18,452 nt of DNA from Archaeoglobus sp. JdFR-24 (GCA_002011215.1 MTML01000106.1:1-18452), one strand, 5' to 3'. Positions 7,007 through 15,291 are shown, counted from the stretch's first letter. The notes: a model not told the origin generated them from the sequence alone. Numbers and translations are program-made.

Positions 7007-7966
7007 ATGAGTTTAATTGTTGTTGCAAAAAAAGAATTTGCAGATCAGATAACGAGCAAGAGGTTTATAGTCATTCTAGCATTAATGCTTCTCATCTCTG
7101 CCTTTTCATTCTACCAGGGAATTGATGGTTTCATGCGAGGTTACAGGGGTATGAATTCTGAGGTTAGGCTATCTATAATCCAGATCTTTGGCTTTTTTGG
7201 TACATTTGGTATAACAACCTCTGGAGCGATACTGGGTCTGCTTATGGGTTTCGATCTTATAACCAGAGAAAGGGAAAGTGGGTCTCTAAAAACTCTGTTA
7301 GCTCATCCAGTATTTAGGGATCAAATAATAAATGGAAAGGCTCTGGGAGCCTTTGCTGCAATGTGCTTGGTCGTAGTCCTGACGCTCATTATTGCATTGG
7401 GGATATTGGCAATAAAGGGCTTCATTCCATCTCTTGACGATCTGATTGCAATAGCCAAATTTGGATTGGTAACCTTAGCTTATCTCTTCACGTTCTTCTC
7501 CATAGCCCTCTTCACATCCACGGTTGCCAAAAATTCAAGTACATCTCTGCTTGTTGCCTTTGGCATATTCATACTGCTCTCAGTTGCTATGCCAATGCTT
7601 GGTAACTTGGTTGCTCAGGCTGTTGTTGGACCTCCACCCAACATCGGACCCCCTCCTATCCCCCACCCTCAAGTCCAGGAAAATCCTGACGCCAAAGTAG
7701 TAGAAATTGAAAAAAGCCCGGAGTGGCAGGAATGGAGACAAAAAATGGAAGAATACCAGAATAAGAGGAGGGCAGTAGAGAGTTTCTTCAACATCATATC
7801 ACCTACAACAAATTACAGAACTCTTATCTCTTCTTTATCTGAACGTCCTGTACTCATATCTTTTCAAAGCAAGGATGTGACTAAGAATCTCGTGGGCTTT
7901 ATAATGCTACCAGTAGTTTTCTTCGTAATAAGCTACATAAAGTTCCTCAGGAGTGAAATAATATGA
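7007..7966 (+). CDS. ABC-2 type permease with proline-rich extracytoplasmic insert
   Basis: This is a 319-aa permease with about six membrane helices: residues 20-37, 58-80, 108-137, 147-172, 178-200 and 292-311. The conserved loop DLITRERESGSLKTLLAHPV (83-102), between helices 2 and 3, is a hallmark of ABC-2 permeases of the NosY/GldF type. Between helices 5 and 6 lies a large soluble insert of about 85 residues. It starts with a proline cluster (GPPPNIGPPPIPHP, residues 208-221) and continues into a charged helical stretch (about 226-260). In the permeases of this group such an insert faces outside, where it could meet the NEW3 protein encoded next. GAGAGGT precedes ATG 7007. Its stop overlaps the next start (ATGA, 7963-7966), indicating translational coupling. 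Confidence 0.88.
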   Translation: MSLIVVAKKEFADQITSKRFIVILALMLLISAFSFYQGIDGFMRGYRGMNSEVRLSIIQIFGFFGTFGITTSGAILGLLMGFDLITRERESGSLKTLLAHPVFRDQIINGKALGAFAAMCLVVVLTLIIALGILAIKGFIPSLDDLIAIAKFGLVTLAYLFTFFSIALFTSTVAKNSSTSLLVAFGIFILLSVAMPMLGNLVAQAVVGPPPNIGPPPIPHPQVQENPDAKVVEIEKSPEWQEWRQKMEEYQNKRRAVESFFNIISPTTNYRTLISSLSERPVLISFQSKDVTKNLVGFIMLPVVFFVISYIKFLRSEII

Positions 7967-9648
7967 GGAGAGTTTTGCTCGTAATTGCTATCATTCTTGC
8001 AACGCTATTTATCGGCTCGGTGGAGAGTGATGTCAGAAGTGTAAATGCCGTACCTGGCGAAATTCTTTCATTTGATCTAAAAATCACAAATGACCGGAAT
8101 TATGACAGAAACATTCAGTTATCTTACAATGCTCCAGAAGGATTTTTAGGAAAGTTCATTTATGGTGGAAAAGAGGTTGAATTGCTGAGGTTGGGTGCAA
8201 ATGAATCAAAGACTGTGCAGTTCCAGCTTGAAATACCTTTAAATGCCAAGGAAAAAGAATATTCCGTCGGGATCAACGCTGCAGGAAGCTTAATGCTCAG
8301 AATTAACGTTAAAATGCCAGAGGATCCGCTGGAGATTATACCCTCCATATCAGGTGTGGCTGTTGAGGCGGGTGATGAGGTAAGCTTTCCGATTCTAATC
8401 GAGAATAGGCTCAACGCAGAATACAGCATCGACTTATCATGTTTAATTCCAGGAAACTGGAGCTACAAGTTTACTGAAAATGGAATAGAGATATACAGGA
8501 TCATCCTGAAACCAAATGAAGTACGATTACTGACACTTGAAGTTGAATCGGACAGCAGTAGCGATGTCGGAGAGTATATAATAATCCCCTATTTCAATAA
8601 GCAATCAATTGAATTAAACGTAAAAATAACAAAGACGCACAAGGGGGAACATGGAAAAATCAAGCTCAAAATTGTAAGCAAAGATGGGAAACCTGTTGAC
8701 TCCGCGAAAATTAACGTTTCTGGAGTTGGTGAGTTCTTCACTTCTGCTGAAGGAGAAGTGGTGATTGAGGTTCCGCTTGGAACTTATAAACTGGAATTGA
8801 CAAAAGAGGGGTATTATAGTAAGGAAATAGACAATGTTGATGTGAAGGCTGGAAAAACTACTGACCTCGAAACAATAACACTTGAGAAGAGACCTTATTT
8901 CGCTGAAATCGCTGTTACAAATCCCAGGATAAGCTTTGTTATAGGATCCGGCAACCCTACATTTAAATTTAGAATTGAAAATAGAGGGTATGCAGATGAC
9001 ACATACAGACTGAGCTTAAAAGGTCTGCCAGAAAACTTCTATTCAAAATTTAAGGAATCTCAGCAGTCTACTGAAGCAATATCTGAAGTGTTCGTTAAAA
9101 GTGAGGATTCCAAAGACATATATCTCGAAATTCTAACTCCTCCCTATGCCAAAATCGGTGTTTACAATTTAACATTGCTGGTTGAGGGGCACTATTCTGT
9201 GGAGAAAAATCTAACTCTCAGTCTGAAAGGAGAATACAGAATATACTTCGAACCAGTTGGTGGGATGTATCTTATTACATCTGAGGCTGGGAAAACAGCC
9301 GAATTCAATGCAATTTTAAGAAATATTGGTCGAGGAGTAACTTTAACAAACATAAATATTAGTGCCACTGCACCAGCAGGCTGGAGTGTTGCTGTTAATC
9401 CATCAGAGATTCCTGCGTTGGAGGCTGAAAGTAGCTTGCCAGTAAAAATCACCGCCCACGTTCCACCAGATACTTTGCCAAGCGAATACAGGCTGAGAAT
9501 AAACATCAGAAGTGATCAGACAGAACTGCAGGAAGATCTAAAAGTTATTGTGAAAGAGAAGAGCTACGCTGGTTTAATTGGTGGTGGGATAATAATCACC
9601 GCATTGATCGGTCTGATCATCATCTTCAGAAAGTTCGGAAGAAGGTGA
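7963..9648 (+). CDS. NEW3/Ig-like multidomain surface protein of ABC operon
   Basis: This is a 561-aa membrane-anchored exported protein. The signal peptide (about residues 1-22) is followed by two NEW3/COG1470-type beta-sandwich domains (about 24-120 and 125-218). A carboxypeptidase-regulatory or PEGA-like module (about 228-310: SKDGKPVDSAKINVSG, then PLGTYKLELTKEGYYSKE) comes next, then two more NEW3-type domains (about 314-420 and 425-530). A C-terminal helix (about 536-557) with an RKFGRR stop-transfer tail ends it. Nearly all the protein would sit outside the cell. The 4-bp overlap with the permease stop shows coupling, so it is probably a dedicated extracytoplasmic partner of the exporter. 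It may contact substrate or sugar polymers, since NEW3 domains were first noted next to glycosidases. No enzymatic motif is visible. Confidence 0.85.
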   Translation: MRRVLLVIAIILATLFIGSVESDVRSVNAVPGEILSFDLKITNDRNYDRNIQLSYNAPEGFLGKFIYGGKEVELLRLGANESKTVQFQLEIPLNAKEKEYSVGINAAGSLMLRINVKMPEDPLEIIPSISGVAVEAGDEVSFPILIENRLNAEYSIDLSCLIPGNWSYKFTENGIEIYRIILKPNEVRLLTLEVESDSSSDVGEYIIIPYFNKQSIELNVKITKTHKGEHGKIKLKIVSKDGKPVDSAKINVSGVGEFFTSAEGEVVIEVPLGTYKLELTKEGYYSKEIDNVDVKAGKTTDLETITLEKRPYFAEIAVTNPRISFVIGSGNPTFKFRIENRGYADDTYRLSLKGLPENFYSKFKESQQSTEAISEVFVKSEDSKDIYLEILTPPYAKIGVYNLTLLVEGHYSVEKNLTLSLKGEYRIYFEPVGGMYLITSEAGKTAEFNAILRNIGRGVTLTNINISATAPAGWSVAVNPSEIPALEAESSLPVKITAHVPPDTLPSEYRLRINIRSDQTELQEDLKVIVKEKSYAGLIGGGIIITALIGLIIIFRKFGRR

Positions 9649-9732
9649 ATGGAGCATTGCGAAGTAATGAGAAGTGAAGTGAGGTGATGAAATAATATTC
9701 AAGTAGTTCAGGCAGATTCCAGTCCTACAAAA

Positions 9733-9773
9733 TTTTTTATCCAGTAAAATATTCCCCTACCTGTGGAGGGAAT
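9733..9773 (+). terminator. T-run and small hairpin after ABC/NEW3 operon
   Basis: A run of six T (9733-9738), about 85 bp past the NEW3 gene stop, could act as an archaeal oligo-T terminator. A short stem, ATTCCC (9751-9756) with GGGAAT (9768-9773), lies just beyond. Evidence is weak. Confidence 0.25.
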
Positions 9774-9786
9774 GATGTGAGTATAA

Positions 9787-10161
9787 TGCTATACACTCCC
9801 TATCTCTATAAAACATCTCGTACCAGCATGGAAGCATGAGAAAAAGGTCAGTGTCGGGGCAGGAGAAAGCATGGAACTGAACTACACCTTGAACACATCT
9901 TTCGGAGGGCTTGGGAAAGTCGAGTTTAATGCTTACAGGATTGCTGAAGAAAACATTATTCAGCAGCAACCAATGCCCGAGGGTATTAGAGTTACTATAA
10001 AGCCATCAACTTTCATCGCCACCTCTCACAAAAACTATCACTGCAAGACAATCATCAGCACGGATTCTGATGCGTTCTTGTGGCGAATATGCATTTCACA
10101 TCAATGTACATCTTGAAATGAAATAGAGGGATACAGCTGGTTGAGAGTTGAGGTGACTTGA
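9787..10161 (+). pseudogene. Decayed C-terminus of an Ig-like/NEW3-type surface protein
   Basis: Three successive frames together spell a plausible protein end. The frame open from 9787 encodes KKVSVGAGESMELNYTLN through RVTIKPSTFIATSHKNYHCK to ISTDSDAF. After a frame change near 10075 it continues as CGEYAFHINVHLE, and after a second change near 10122 as EIEGYSWLRVEVT with TGA at 10159-10161. The order (a strand, a PSTF motif, a D-rich turn, GEY, a closing strand) is what NEW3/COG1470-like domains show. No intact start or upstream domains remain, so this is a truncated, twice frameshifted relic. It may be a duplicate of part of a protein like the neighbouring 561-aa one. Short pieces could still be expressed, but I regard it as non-functional. 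Confidence 0.6.
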
Positions 10162-10197
10162 TTGGAGTTCGTGTATGAGATCAAATTTATTGATAGA

Positions 10198-10209
10198 GTT
10201 TATTAAATA
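10198..10209 (+). promoter_or_regulatory. TATA-type promoter of the two-membrane-protein operon
   Basis: GTTTATTAAATA lies about 35-46 bp upstream of ATG 10244. GGGTGA at 10233-10238 supplies the ribosome site, giving a leader of roughly 10-20 bases. Confidence 0.45.
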
Positions 10210-10243
10210 AATGTTTACTTAAATGTTAGTATGGGTGATTTAA

Positions 10244-10528
10244 ATGGACGCGATTGTTACACTCAGCCTTTTACTTCTACCAGGGCTAATCCTGCTGTAT
10301 TTGTTGAAAAGGCAGGTGGATAAGTTGGATAATACTGATGGGAAGAGAATCATGGACTTGCTTATGGTAGGATTCATAATGAACTACTCCGAAAACATGT
10401 GGAATTTCATATCTAGAGAAAGTTATCAGGCACTGTCTACGGCCGGTAGCCTCATTTTCCTGTACGGCTTTGCTCTTCTGCTCTACAAGAGCTTCAAGCA
10501 GGGTTTGATGGAATCGATGAGGGGTTAG
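10244..10528 (+). CDS. Small membrane protein, 94 aa
   Basis: This small integral membrane protein has two clear hydrophobic helices: TLSLLLLPGLILLYLL (residues 6-21) and about 66-82. A less hydrophobic middle segment (LLMVGFIMNYSENMW) may form a third helix. A charged loop KRQVDKLDNTDGKR lies between them. The start is well supported by GGGTGA five bases upstream and a TATA element. Its stop TAG abuts the start of the next gene, so the two are co-translated. No family is recognised with confidence; paired small proteins of this type occur in archaea beside regulators and exporters. Confidence 0.7.
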   Translation: MDAIVTLSLLLLPGLILLYLLKRQVDKLDNTDGKRIMDLLMVGFIMNYSENMWNFISRESYQALSTAGSLIFLYGFALLLYKSFKQGLMESMRG

Positions 10529-10530
10529 TG

Positions 10531-10839
10531 ATGGGACTGGGAAATTTTGATCCACGCATTCTTGCATTCTCTCTGATCAATACGCTGATAGAACTTTTAA
10601 TCATTGCTGCATGCTTCTACGTCTATTGTAGGGTAAGATCAAAGATTGCGCTCTTCATTGGGATGGCTTTTTTGATAAAGGTGATCTCATCCATTATCAT
10701 TCCGTATCTTGCTCTCTTTCTGGGATACCACATTCATGTGGTTTTTTCAGAGTACAGCTGGCATCTGATACTGACCACGCTTTCAAATGCAATTTTTGCT
10801 GCTTTGATAATGCTTGGAGTTCTTAAACTCGCTGGATAA
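10531..10839 (+). CDS. Small membrane protein with three helices, 102 aa
   Basis: This is the second gene of a coupled pair. Hydrophobic segments at about residues 12-28, 36-61 and 76-97 predict three membrane helices, with short charged loops (RVRSK, HIHVVFSEYSW). ATG 10531 is preferred: GAGGGG lies at suitable spacing. GTG 10528, which shares its first base with the previous stop, would add one residue. It probably assembles with the 94-aa partner. Function is unknown. Confidence 0.7.
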   Translation: MGLGNFDPRILAFSLINTLIELLIIAACFYVYCRVRSKIALFIGMAFLIKVISSIIIPYLALFLGYHIHVVFSEYSWHLILTTLSNAIFAALIMLGVLKLAG

Positions 10840-11042
10840 GTGATTTCTTTTATGATGGGTTCATATTGTTGAATGAGAATGCAAGTATTTCTGTTTCCAG
10901 ATTGACCTTGAACAGTAAAAATTTCCATGGAAACGCCGGGAGGTGATATAGGGATTAAGGGAATGTTATCGTCAAATCCCTTACAGCAAAATGTCTAACT
11001 CCTTGGAATCTAAACCTTTTTTTAAGATATTATCTGTAGAAT
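10840..11042. other. Intergenic region with overlapping hairpins
   Basis: No gene is evident. Around 10951-10983 two overlapping inverted repeats share sequence: GGGATT (10951-10956) with AATCCC (10975-10980), and TAAGGGA (10956-10962) with TCCCTTA (10977-10983). They would form alternative hairpins. A T-run at 11016-11023 may be an oligo-T terminator. Confidence 0.4.
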
Positions 11043-11234
11043 TTGTATGGGGGAATTTTTGAGAGGCTGAAATCCCGTGAAGCAGGTGCAGGATTTGTTG
11101 CTGATAATTTTACAAGGATTCTGGTGACGGTGTTTTATATTTCAGTAATGGTGCTTTTAAGGGAGAATATCATCGTAGAGCTAACGCTGGTAAAAGAAAA
11201 ATTCAAGGCAAAAAGTATTGAAGGGAATAAGTGA
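11043..11234 (+). CDS. Doubtful reading frame with one membrane helix, 63 aa
   Basis: A TTG-initiated frame encodes a basic N-terminus, one hydrophobic helix (ILVTVFYISVMVLL, about residues 25-38) and a basic tail. There is no good ribosome site. ATG 11047 in another frame ends after seven codons, so a frameshift near the start of a once longer gene is possible. It may be a remnant of a membrane protein or not coding at all. No family is recognised. Confidence 0.2.
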   Translation: MYGGIFERLKSREAGAGFVADNFTRILVTVFYISVMVLLRENIIVELTLVKEKFKAKSIEGNK

Positions 11235-11434
11235 GGTAAATTCTGCTGATTTTGTGAGTTTGAAATCGAGTTTGAAAATCTTAAATTCTTATCCTCGATC
11301 TCGAACCTGTAATCCTGCATTCTCGCCAGTAATTTCAATTGTAATCTCAAGAGTGGATAACTACCTATCTCTGAAACCACTGTTACCACAAAAAATAAAA
11401 AATTTAAATTTTAAACCAGGGTAACTGATTTGAT
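11235..11434. other. Intergenic region upstream of MFS gene
   Basis: No gene is recognised. AATTTAAATTTTAAA at 11401-11415, 20-34 bp before ATG 11435, is a strong TATA-type promoter and implies a leaderless or near-leaderless MFS message. A leftward frame over 11135-11389 has no supporting start signal. Confidence 0.5.
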
Positions 11435-12712
11435 ATGGTGAATCTGACCGATCTACTGAAAATTCCGGAAAAAAGATACAGGTGGTTTATTTTTGCTACT
11501 TTGTCACTCATATACTTTTTCGTGTATTTTCATCGTGTCTCATCTGCCGTAATTTCAAAAGATCTGATGTTTGAATTTGGAGTTTCTGCCCTGTCGATGG
11601 GCTTACTTTCTTCGATGTACTTCTACTCCTACGCACTGTTTCAGATTCCTGTAGGAATGCTATCGGATACTGTCGGAACGAGAAAAACGACCACCCTGCT
11701 CACATTTGTGGCAGCATCAGGTTCCTTTCTTTTTGGGTTATCTCTTAATTTCGAGATGGCACTTGTTTCAAGACTCCTCATAGGAATTGGTGTCTCAGGT
11801 GTTTGGATTCCCACCCTGAAGATACTCTCGCAATGGTATGGTAAAAGAGAATATGCTACATTAACTGGAATCCTTCTTGCAGTCGGAAATCTTGGTGCAC
11901 TATCTGCATCCTACCCTCTTGCCCTGATGATTCAGACTTTTGGTTGGAGGTTCTCTTTTTATCTGATAGGCATTATAACAATCTTTCTTGCTTCACTCTG
12001 CTGGACAATCGTTAGAGACAGGCCTGAAAATCCTCTTAATCTCACAAATAATCTTACAGAGTCAGAGCACACAGATAAAAATGGATTTAAAGGTTATTTC
12101 AAACTAATTCTAAAAAATAAGGATGTATGGCTACTCTCCTTCTGGTTATTTGTGAGTTATGGGGCTATTCTGGGTTTTCAGGGTTTATGGGGTTATCCAT
12201 ACTTGAGAGATGTATTCAACCTTACTGGGTCAGATGCCGGTCTGATATTAATGCTTGTGAGTATCGGAATGCTCGTCGGGAGCCCTATCGTAGGAATAGT
12301 ATCTGACAGAGTTCTTAAAAGCAGGAAGAGAGTTCTGATCATATGGACTGCTGGTTTTCTTCTATCCTGGTTTCCTCTGGCTTTCTTTGCGGGAGATGTT
12401 AGGTTTGAACTGCTTTACTCTCTGTCATTTCTTATGGGATTTTTTGGATGTGGAACTGTCTTGGCTTTTACCATAGTCAAAGAACTTTTTCCCCTTGAAA
12501 TGACGGGGACGGCAACAAGCGTCGTTAATATATTTCCTTTCATAGGGGGTGCAGCATTCCAGACAATCATGGGTTACCTGATCGACCTGATTGGTGGCAA
12601 AGGAGGGGTTTATCCTGTTGAAGCTTATGCTTTAGCCTTTAAATTTGCCTTTTTCCTGATACTCTTTGCTTTAATTTCATCGGTTTTTGTAAGAGAGACC
12701 TTCGATGGTTGA
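11435..12712 (+). CDS. MFS family transporter
   Basis: This is a 425-aa, 12-helix major facilitator transporter. The first MFS loop motif appears as GMLSDTVGTRKT between helices 2 and 3, and its counterpart in the second half as GIVSDRVLKSRKRV. A cytoplasmic loop of about 35 residues (roughly 190-225, containing RDRPENP) joins the two six-helix halves. The start YRWFIFATLSLIYFFVYFHRVS resembles the organophosphate/sugar-phosphate and anion-cation symporter groups found in sulfate reducers and archaea. The substrate cannot be fixed from sequence; an organic acid or phosphate ester is plausible. It has its own TATA promoter just upstream. Its 3' end faces the convergent metallo-hydrolase, with 16 bp between the stops and a T-rich stretch there that may end both transcripts. 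Confidence 0.88.
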   Translation: MVNLTDLLKIPEKRYRWFIFATLSLIYFFVYFHRVSSAVISKDLMFEFGVSALSMGLLSSMYFYSYALFQIPVGMLSDTVGTRKTTTLLTFVAASGSFLFGLSLNFEMALVSRLLIGIGVSGVWIPTLKILSQWYGKREYATLTGILLAVGNLGALSASYPLALMIQTFGWRFSFYLIGIITIFLASLCWTIVRDRPENPLNLTNNLTESEHTDKNGFKGYFKLILKNKDVWLLSFWLFVSYGAILGFQGLWGYPYLRDVFNLTGSDAGLILMLVSIGMLVGSPIVGIVSDRVLKSRKRVLIIWTAGFLLSWFPLAFFAGDVRFELLYSLSFLMGFFGCGTVLAFTIVKELFPLEMTGTATSVVNIFPFIGGAAFQTIMGYLIDLIGGKGGVYPVEAYALAFKFAFFLILFALISSVFVRETFDG

Positions 12713-12728
12713 ACAAATGATTGATTTT

Positions 12729-13565
12729 TTATTTTGATTGGATATTTCTGATCCTTTCGAGATGTTTCTCAAGCATTATCCTCTCAAACTGCTCGAAAAT
12801 CTCTTTAGGTTCAGGTAGCTTTCTGTAAAATATACCCCTACTAACCAGTTTCTCGACTTGCTTCCGGTTTTGAGTATCGAGCAGTTCAAGAATAGTTTTT
12901 TCCCGTCTAAAAATCACCTTGCCATACTCCTCAAGAGATCTCAGGATGGCATCTTTTCCGGTAATCGGTTCTCTGTGGCAGGATATGGCCAGATTTATAT
13001 TTCTCTCATCAACAATTTCACCCACTTTGTTTATCGAATTGATAAAATCACTCACACTGCAATCAAGACACCCATACCACGGCCCAAAAGAGGTGAGATC
13101 TATATCTCCCAGGAAAAGGATTCTGGTTTTACTGTCTTCAACAAGAAAACAGCAGTGTCCTGCTGAATGTCCTGGGGTGTGAATAACTGTAATAGCAGTA
13201 CTGCCAAATTCGAACACATCACCATCTGAAAAAACCTCGTCAACCTTTGAAGGAATGTTTCGCCCGTAGGTAAATAAACTAACGTCAGACAGGTCGTATC
13301 TTGCTTTAAACTCATCAAGAGATGAAATGGCCTGAGCATCAAATTCATGGGCTAAAATTTTTGATTTGCGATCGTTATATCCTATGTGGTCTTCATGCCA
13401 GTGGGAGTTTAAAATAAACTCTGGTTCAAGCTCCATACATACTCTTCCTGCTCCGGTATCTATGAGGCCTGTTTTATTATCTTTTATAAACAGGCAGTTG
13501 GCATAGGGATATTTTCCTTTATTTTCACCCTCGATCATGAAAACATGTTTACTGACCCTAAACAT
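12729..13565 (-). CDS. Metallo-beta-lactamase-fold hydrolase
   Basis: This is a 278-aa soluble enzyme of the MBL superfamily, with a complete dinuclear metal site: His55, His57, Asp59 and His60 in HWHEDH, His133 in HTPGHSAGH, bridging Asp154 in FLGDIDL and His197 in SCHREP. These match glyoxalase-II/RNase-Z-type hydrolases, most like the general thioesterase or lactonase class. The C-terminal 75 or so residues are helical and would shape the substrate pocket. Cysteines at 166 and 169 (CLDC) are an unusual local feature. The ATG start is supported by an AT-rich TATA region at about 13582-13596, indicating a nearly leaderless message. It is divergent from nothing and convergent with the MFS gene; downstream of the hdr genes, on the same strand, it may or may not be linked to them. 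Substrate unknown. Confidence 0.88.
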   Translation of the reverse strand: MFRVSKHVFMIEGENKGKYPYANCLFIKDNKTGLIDTGAGRVCMELEPEFILNSHWHEDHIGYNDRKSKILAHEFDAQAISSLDEFKARYDLSDVSLFTYGRNIPSKVDEVFSDGDVFEFGSTAITVIHTPGHSAGHCCFLVEDSKTRILFLGDIDLTSFGPWYGCLDCSVSDFINSINKVGEIVDERNINLAISCHREPITGKDAILRSLEEYGKVIFRREKTILELLDTQNRKQVEKLVSRGIFYRKLPEPKEIFEQFERIMLEKHLERIRNIQSK

Positions 13566-13688
13566 AACACTGATTGATTCATTAATTTATTTATGTCTTC
13601 TCTTGACAGATTTTGTTGAAATGCTGAGTGTTACAGATGAGATGTAGCAATGTAGTAGAGATTAGAAGTGATTTTTGTGAGTAGCGAT

Positions 13689-13751
13689 TTAAATCTGGAG
13701 TTGATATTGGCAGAAGGTACACTTATCTGCAATGCTTCTCCCTGCCTCCAT
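13689..13751 (-). pseudogene. Possible CCG-domain (HdrB-like) relic
   Basis: In the 267-bp gap after hdrB, the same strand encodes a 20-residue frame MEAGRSIADKCTFCQYQLQI. The C-x-x-C-Q-x-x-L pattern matches the end of a CCG cluster domain; compare ACPLCQISLE in the neighbouring HdrB. It may be a scrap of a duplicated hdrB-like gene. The frame is short and preceded by stops, so chance is possible. Confidence 0.25.
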
Positions 13752-13832
13752 TAATTCAACTTCACATTACTGGAAACATACCTGAAATCCTCAACTTAGG
13801 AGCTGGAATAAGGAAAAGCATCTAGTTTAGAA

Positions 13833-14714
13833 CTATTTTTTCGAAAAAATCTCAGTTACTATTGGAATGGGGGAAATTAAATGCATTTTCATTCCAAGTT
13901 CATCAGCAGGTATTCCAAGAGCAAGTCCAACAAGCTGAGTGAAATAGACTACAGGGATGTTGGTTTGGAAGCCATATTCTCTTTCAACAGCTTTTTGTCT
14001 CGTTTCCAGACTAATCTGACACAATGGACATGCAGTTACGATTAGATTGGGCCCAACTTTTTTCGCAGCTTTGAGTATATCTGCACTTAGTTTTAAGGTT
14101 ATATCATCTCTGAATGGGAGGGCTGGCCCTCCACAACAGTCGGTTTTGTAATTGGAGAAAGGTAGAACTTCAGCACCAATTTCTTCCAGAATTACATCCA
14201 TGATCTCTGGATTTTCGGGGTCATCAATCCTTGTTTCGGGATGTTTGGTGAGAAGACAGCCGTAATAAGTAATGACCTTCAATCCTTTTAACGGTATAGC
14301 CAACCTCTTTTTTATTTTTTCAAGACCAAAATCGTTAACGAGAACCTCTAAAAGGTGTTTTACCTCCACTTTTCCTTTATAAGTCATTCCAATTTTCTCC
14401 AGTGCCTTGTTAGTTTTATCCCGTAGTTCTGGGTTCTCCCTGAGATCAAAATTAGCTTTTTTCAGGTTGTAGAAACACGAGGCACAAAATGTTACAATAT
14501 CCAGCCCCATTTTTTCAGCAATGGCAAGATTTCTTGCATTGAGAGCATACATGAGCATTCTATTCTTGGGAGAAACTGCATCAGCTCCACAACAATTCCA
14601 GTCGTCCAGTTCCACTAAATCTATCCCAAGTTTTCTGCAAACTGCTCTCCCAGAAAGGTCATATTCTCTTGAAGTTGAATGAAGCGAACATCCTGGCATG
14701 TAACAGTATTTCAT
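13833..14714 (-). CDS. hdrB: CoB-CoM heterodisulfide reductase subunit B-like protein
   Basis: This 293-aa catalytic subunit reduces a disulfide on non-cubane [4Fe-4S] clusters held by two CCG domains. The cysteines are all present: Cys9, Cys41-Cys42, Cys77 and Cys80 in the first domain, and Cys153, Cys193-Cys194, Cys229 and Cys232 in the second. The spacing matches the Cx(31-39)CCx(33-35)CxxC rule. There is no membrane segment, so it is the soluble HdrABC type, not HdrDE. Its ATG overlaps the hdrC stop (ATGA at 14711-14714), so the two are translated together. In Archaeoglobales, which make methanogen-type cofactors, the substrate may be CoM-S-S-CoB or another cellular disulfide; the sequence does not decide. 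It would pair with HdrC and with the HdrA encoded divergently. Confidence 0.92.
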   Translation of the reverse strand: MKYCYMPGCSLHSTSREYDLSGRAVCRKLGIDLVELDDWNCCGADAVSPKNRMLMYALNARNLAIAEKMGLDIVTFCASCFYNLKKANFDLRENPELRDKTNKALEKIGMTYKGKVEVKHLLEVLVNDFGLEKIKKRLAIPLKGLKVITYYGCLLTKHPETRIDDPENPEIMDVILEEIGAEVLPFSNYKTDCCGGPALPFRDDITLKLSADILKAAKKVGPNLIVTACPLCQISLETRQKAVEREYGFQTNIPVVYFTQLVGLALGIPADELGMKMHLISPIPIVTEIFSKK

Positions 14715-15271
14715 ATGTCTTCACACCCCTCCAGTTCCTTAAAAAGTATTCGTATCTCATCTATTCCTCGGATCTTTTCTGGAGTTACTCTAATCCTTCC
14801 CTTTCTTAAAAGGCTTATACTGAGCATTACGTCGTCTTTCAGGCCTTTAAAGCCAGTCTTAACTCTAATTTTGAGCATGATTTCTGGTTCAAACACTCTG
14901 CCATATTTCAATATATTTTTAGTGAAGCTATCGTAAAATAGTAATGCTCCTTTCTCGGGGGGAGTATAACCTTCAATAATGGCAAGATGCTTGAGATAAT
15001 CCATCAATTCATCTATCTTAACCCCTCTGGGGCACCTTGATGTGCAGGTTCTGCATGATACGCATACCCACAAAGCATGACTGGATAGAACTCTATCTTT
15101 TAATCCAAGTAAGGACATTATGGCAAGCTTTCTTGGTGAGACATCCATAACAGAGGAAGTTGGACAACCCGATGTGCATTTTCCGCATTGAAAGCATGTT
15201 CTAATCGTTCCATCTGTGACTTTAATTATCCTTTCGATAAAACTGTAGTCGTCTGAATTTATAGACAACAT
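14711..15271 (-). CDS. hdrC: CoB-CoM heterodisulfide reductase subunit C-like ferredoxin
   Basis: This 186-aa iron-sulfur subunit carries electrons from HdrA to HdrB. Two [4Fe-4S] motifs are complete: Cys26, 29, 32 and 36 (CFQCGKCTSGCP) and Cys70, 73, 76 and 80 (CVSCRTCTSRCP). The helical C-terminus (about residues 110-186) is the usual HdrC extension. The length matches HdrC of soluble Hdr complexes. ATG 15271 lies about 20-30 bp from a TATA box (15292-15302) and lacks a ribosome site, so the message is probably leaderless. It is the first gene of a leftward hdrC-hdrB operon, divergent from hdrA with 232 bp between starts. Confidence 0.92.
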   Translation of the reverse strand: MLSINSDDYSFIERIIKVTDGTIRTCFQCGKCTSGCPTSSVMDVSPRKLAIMSLLGLKDRVLSSHALWVCVSCRTCTSRCPRGVKIDELMDYLKHLAIIEGYTPPEKGALLFYDSFTKNILKYGRVFEPEIMLKIRVKTGFKGLKDDVMLSISLLRKGRIRVTPEKIRGIDEIRILFKELEGCEDI

Positions 15272-15291
15272 GTGTTTGATTTTTACAAAAG

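Noticed and set aside
11135..11389. Leftward 84-codon frame before the MFS gene
   Set aside because: No start signals and low-complexity Ser/Asn/Phe content. An alternative frame (EITIEITGENAGLQVRD) is short and broken by stops.
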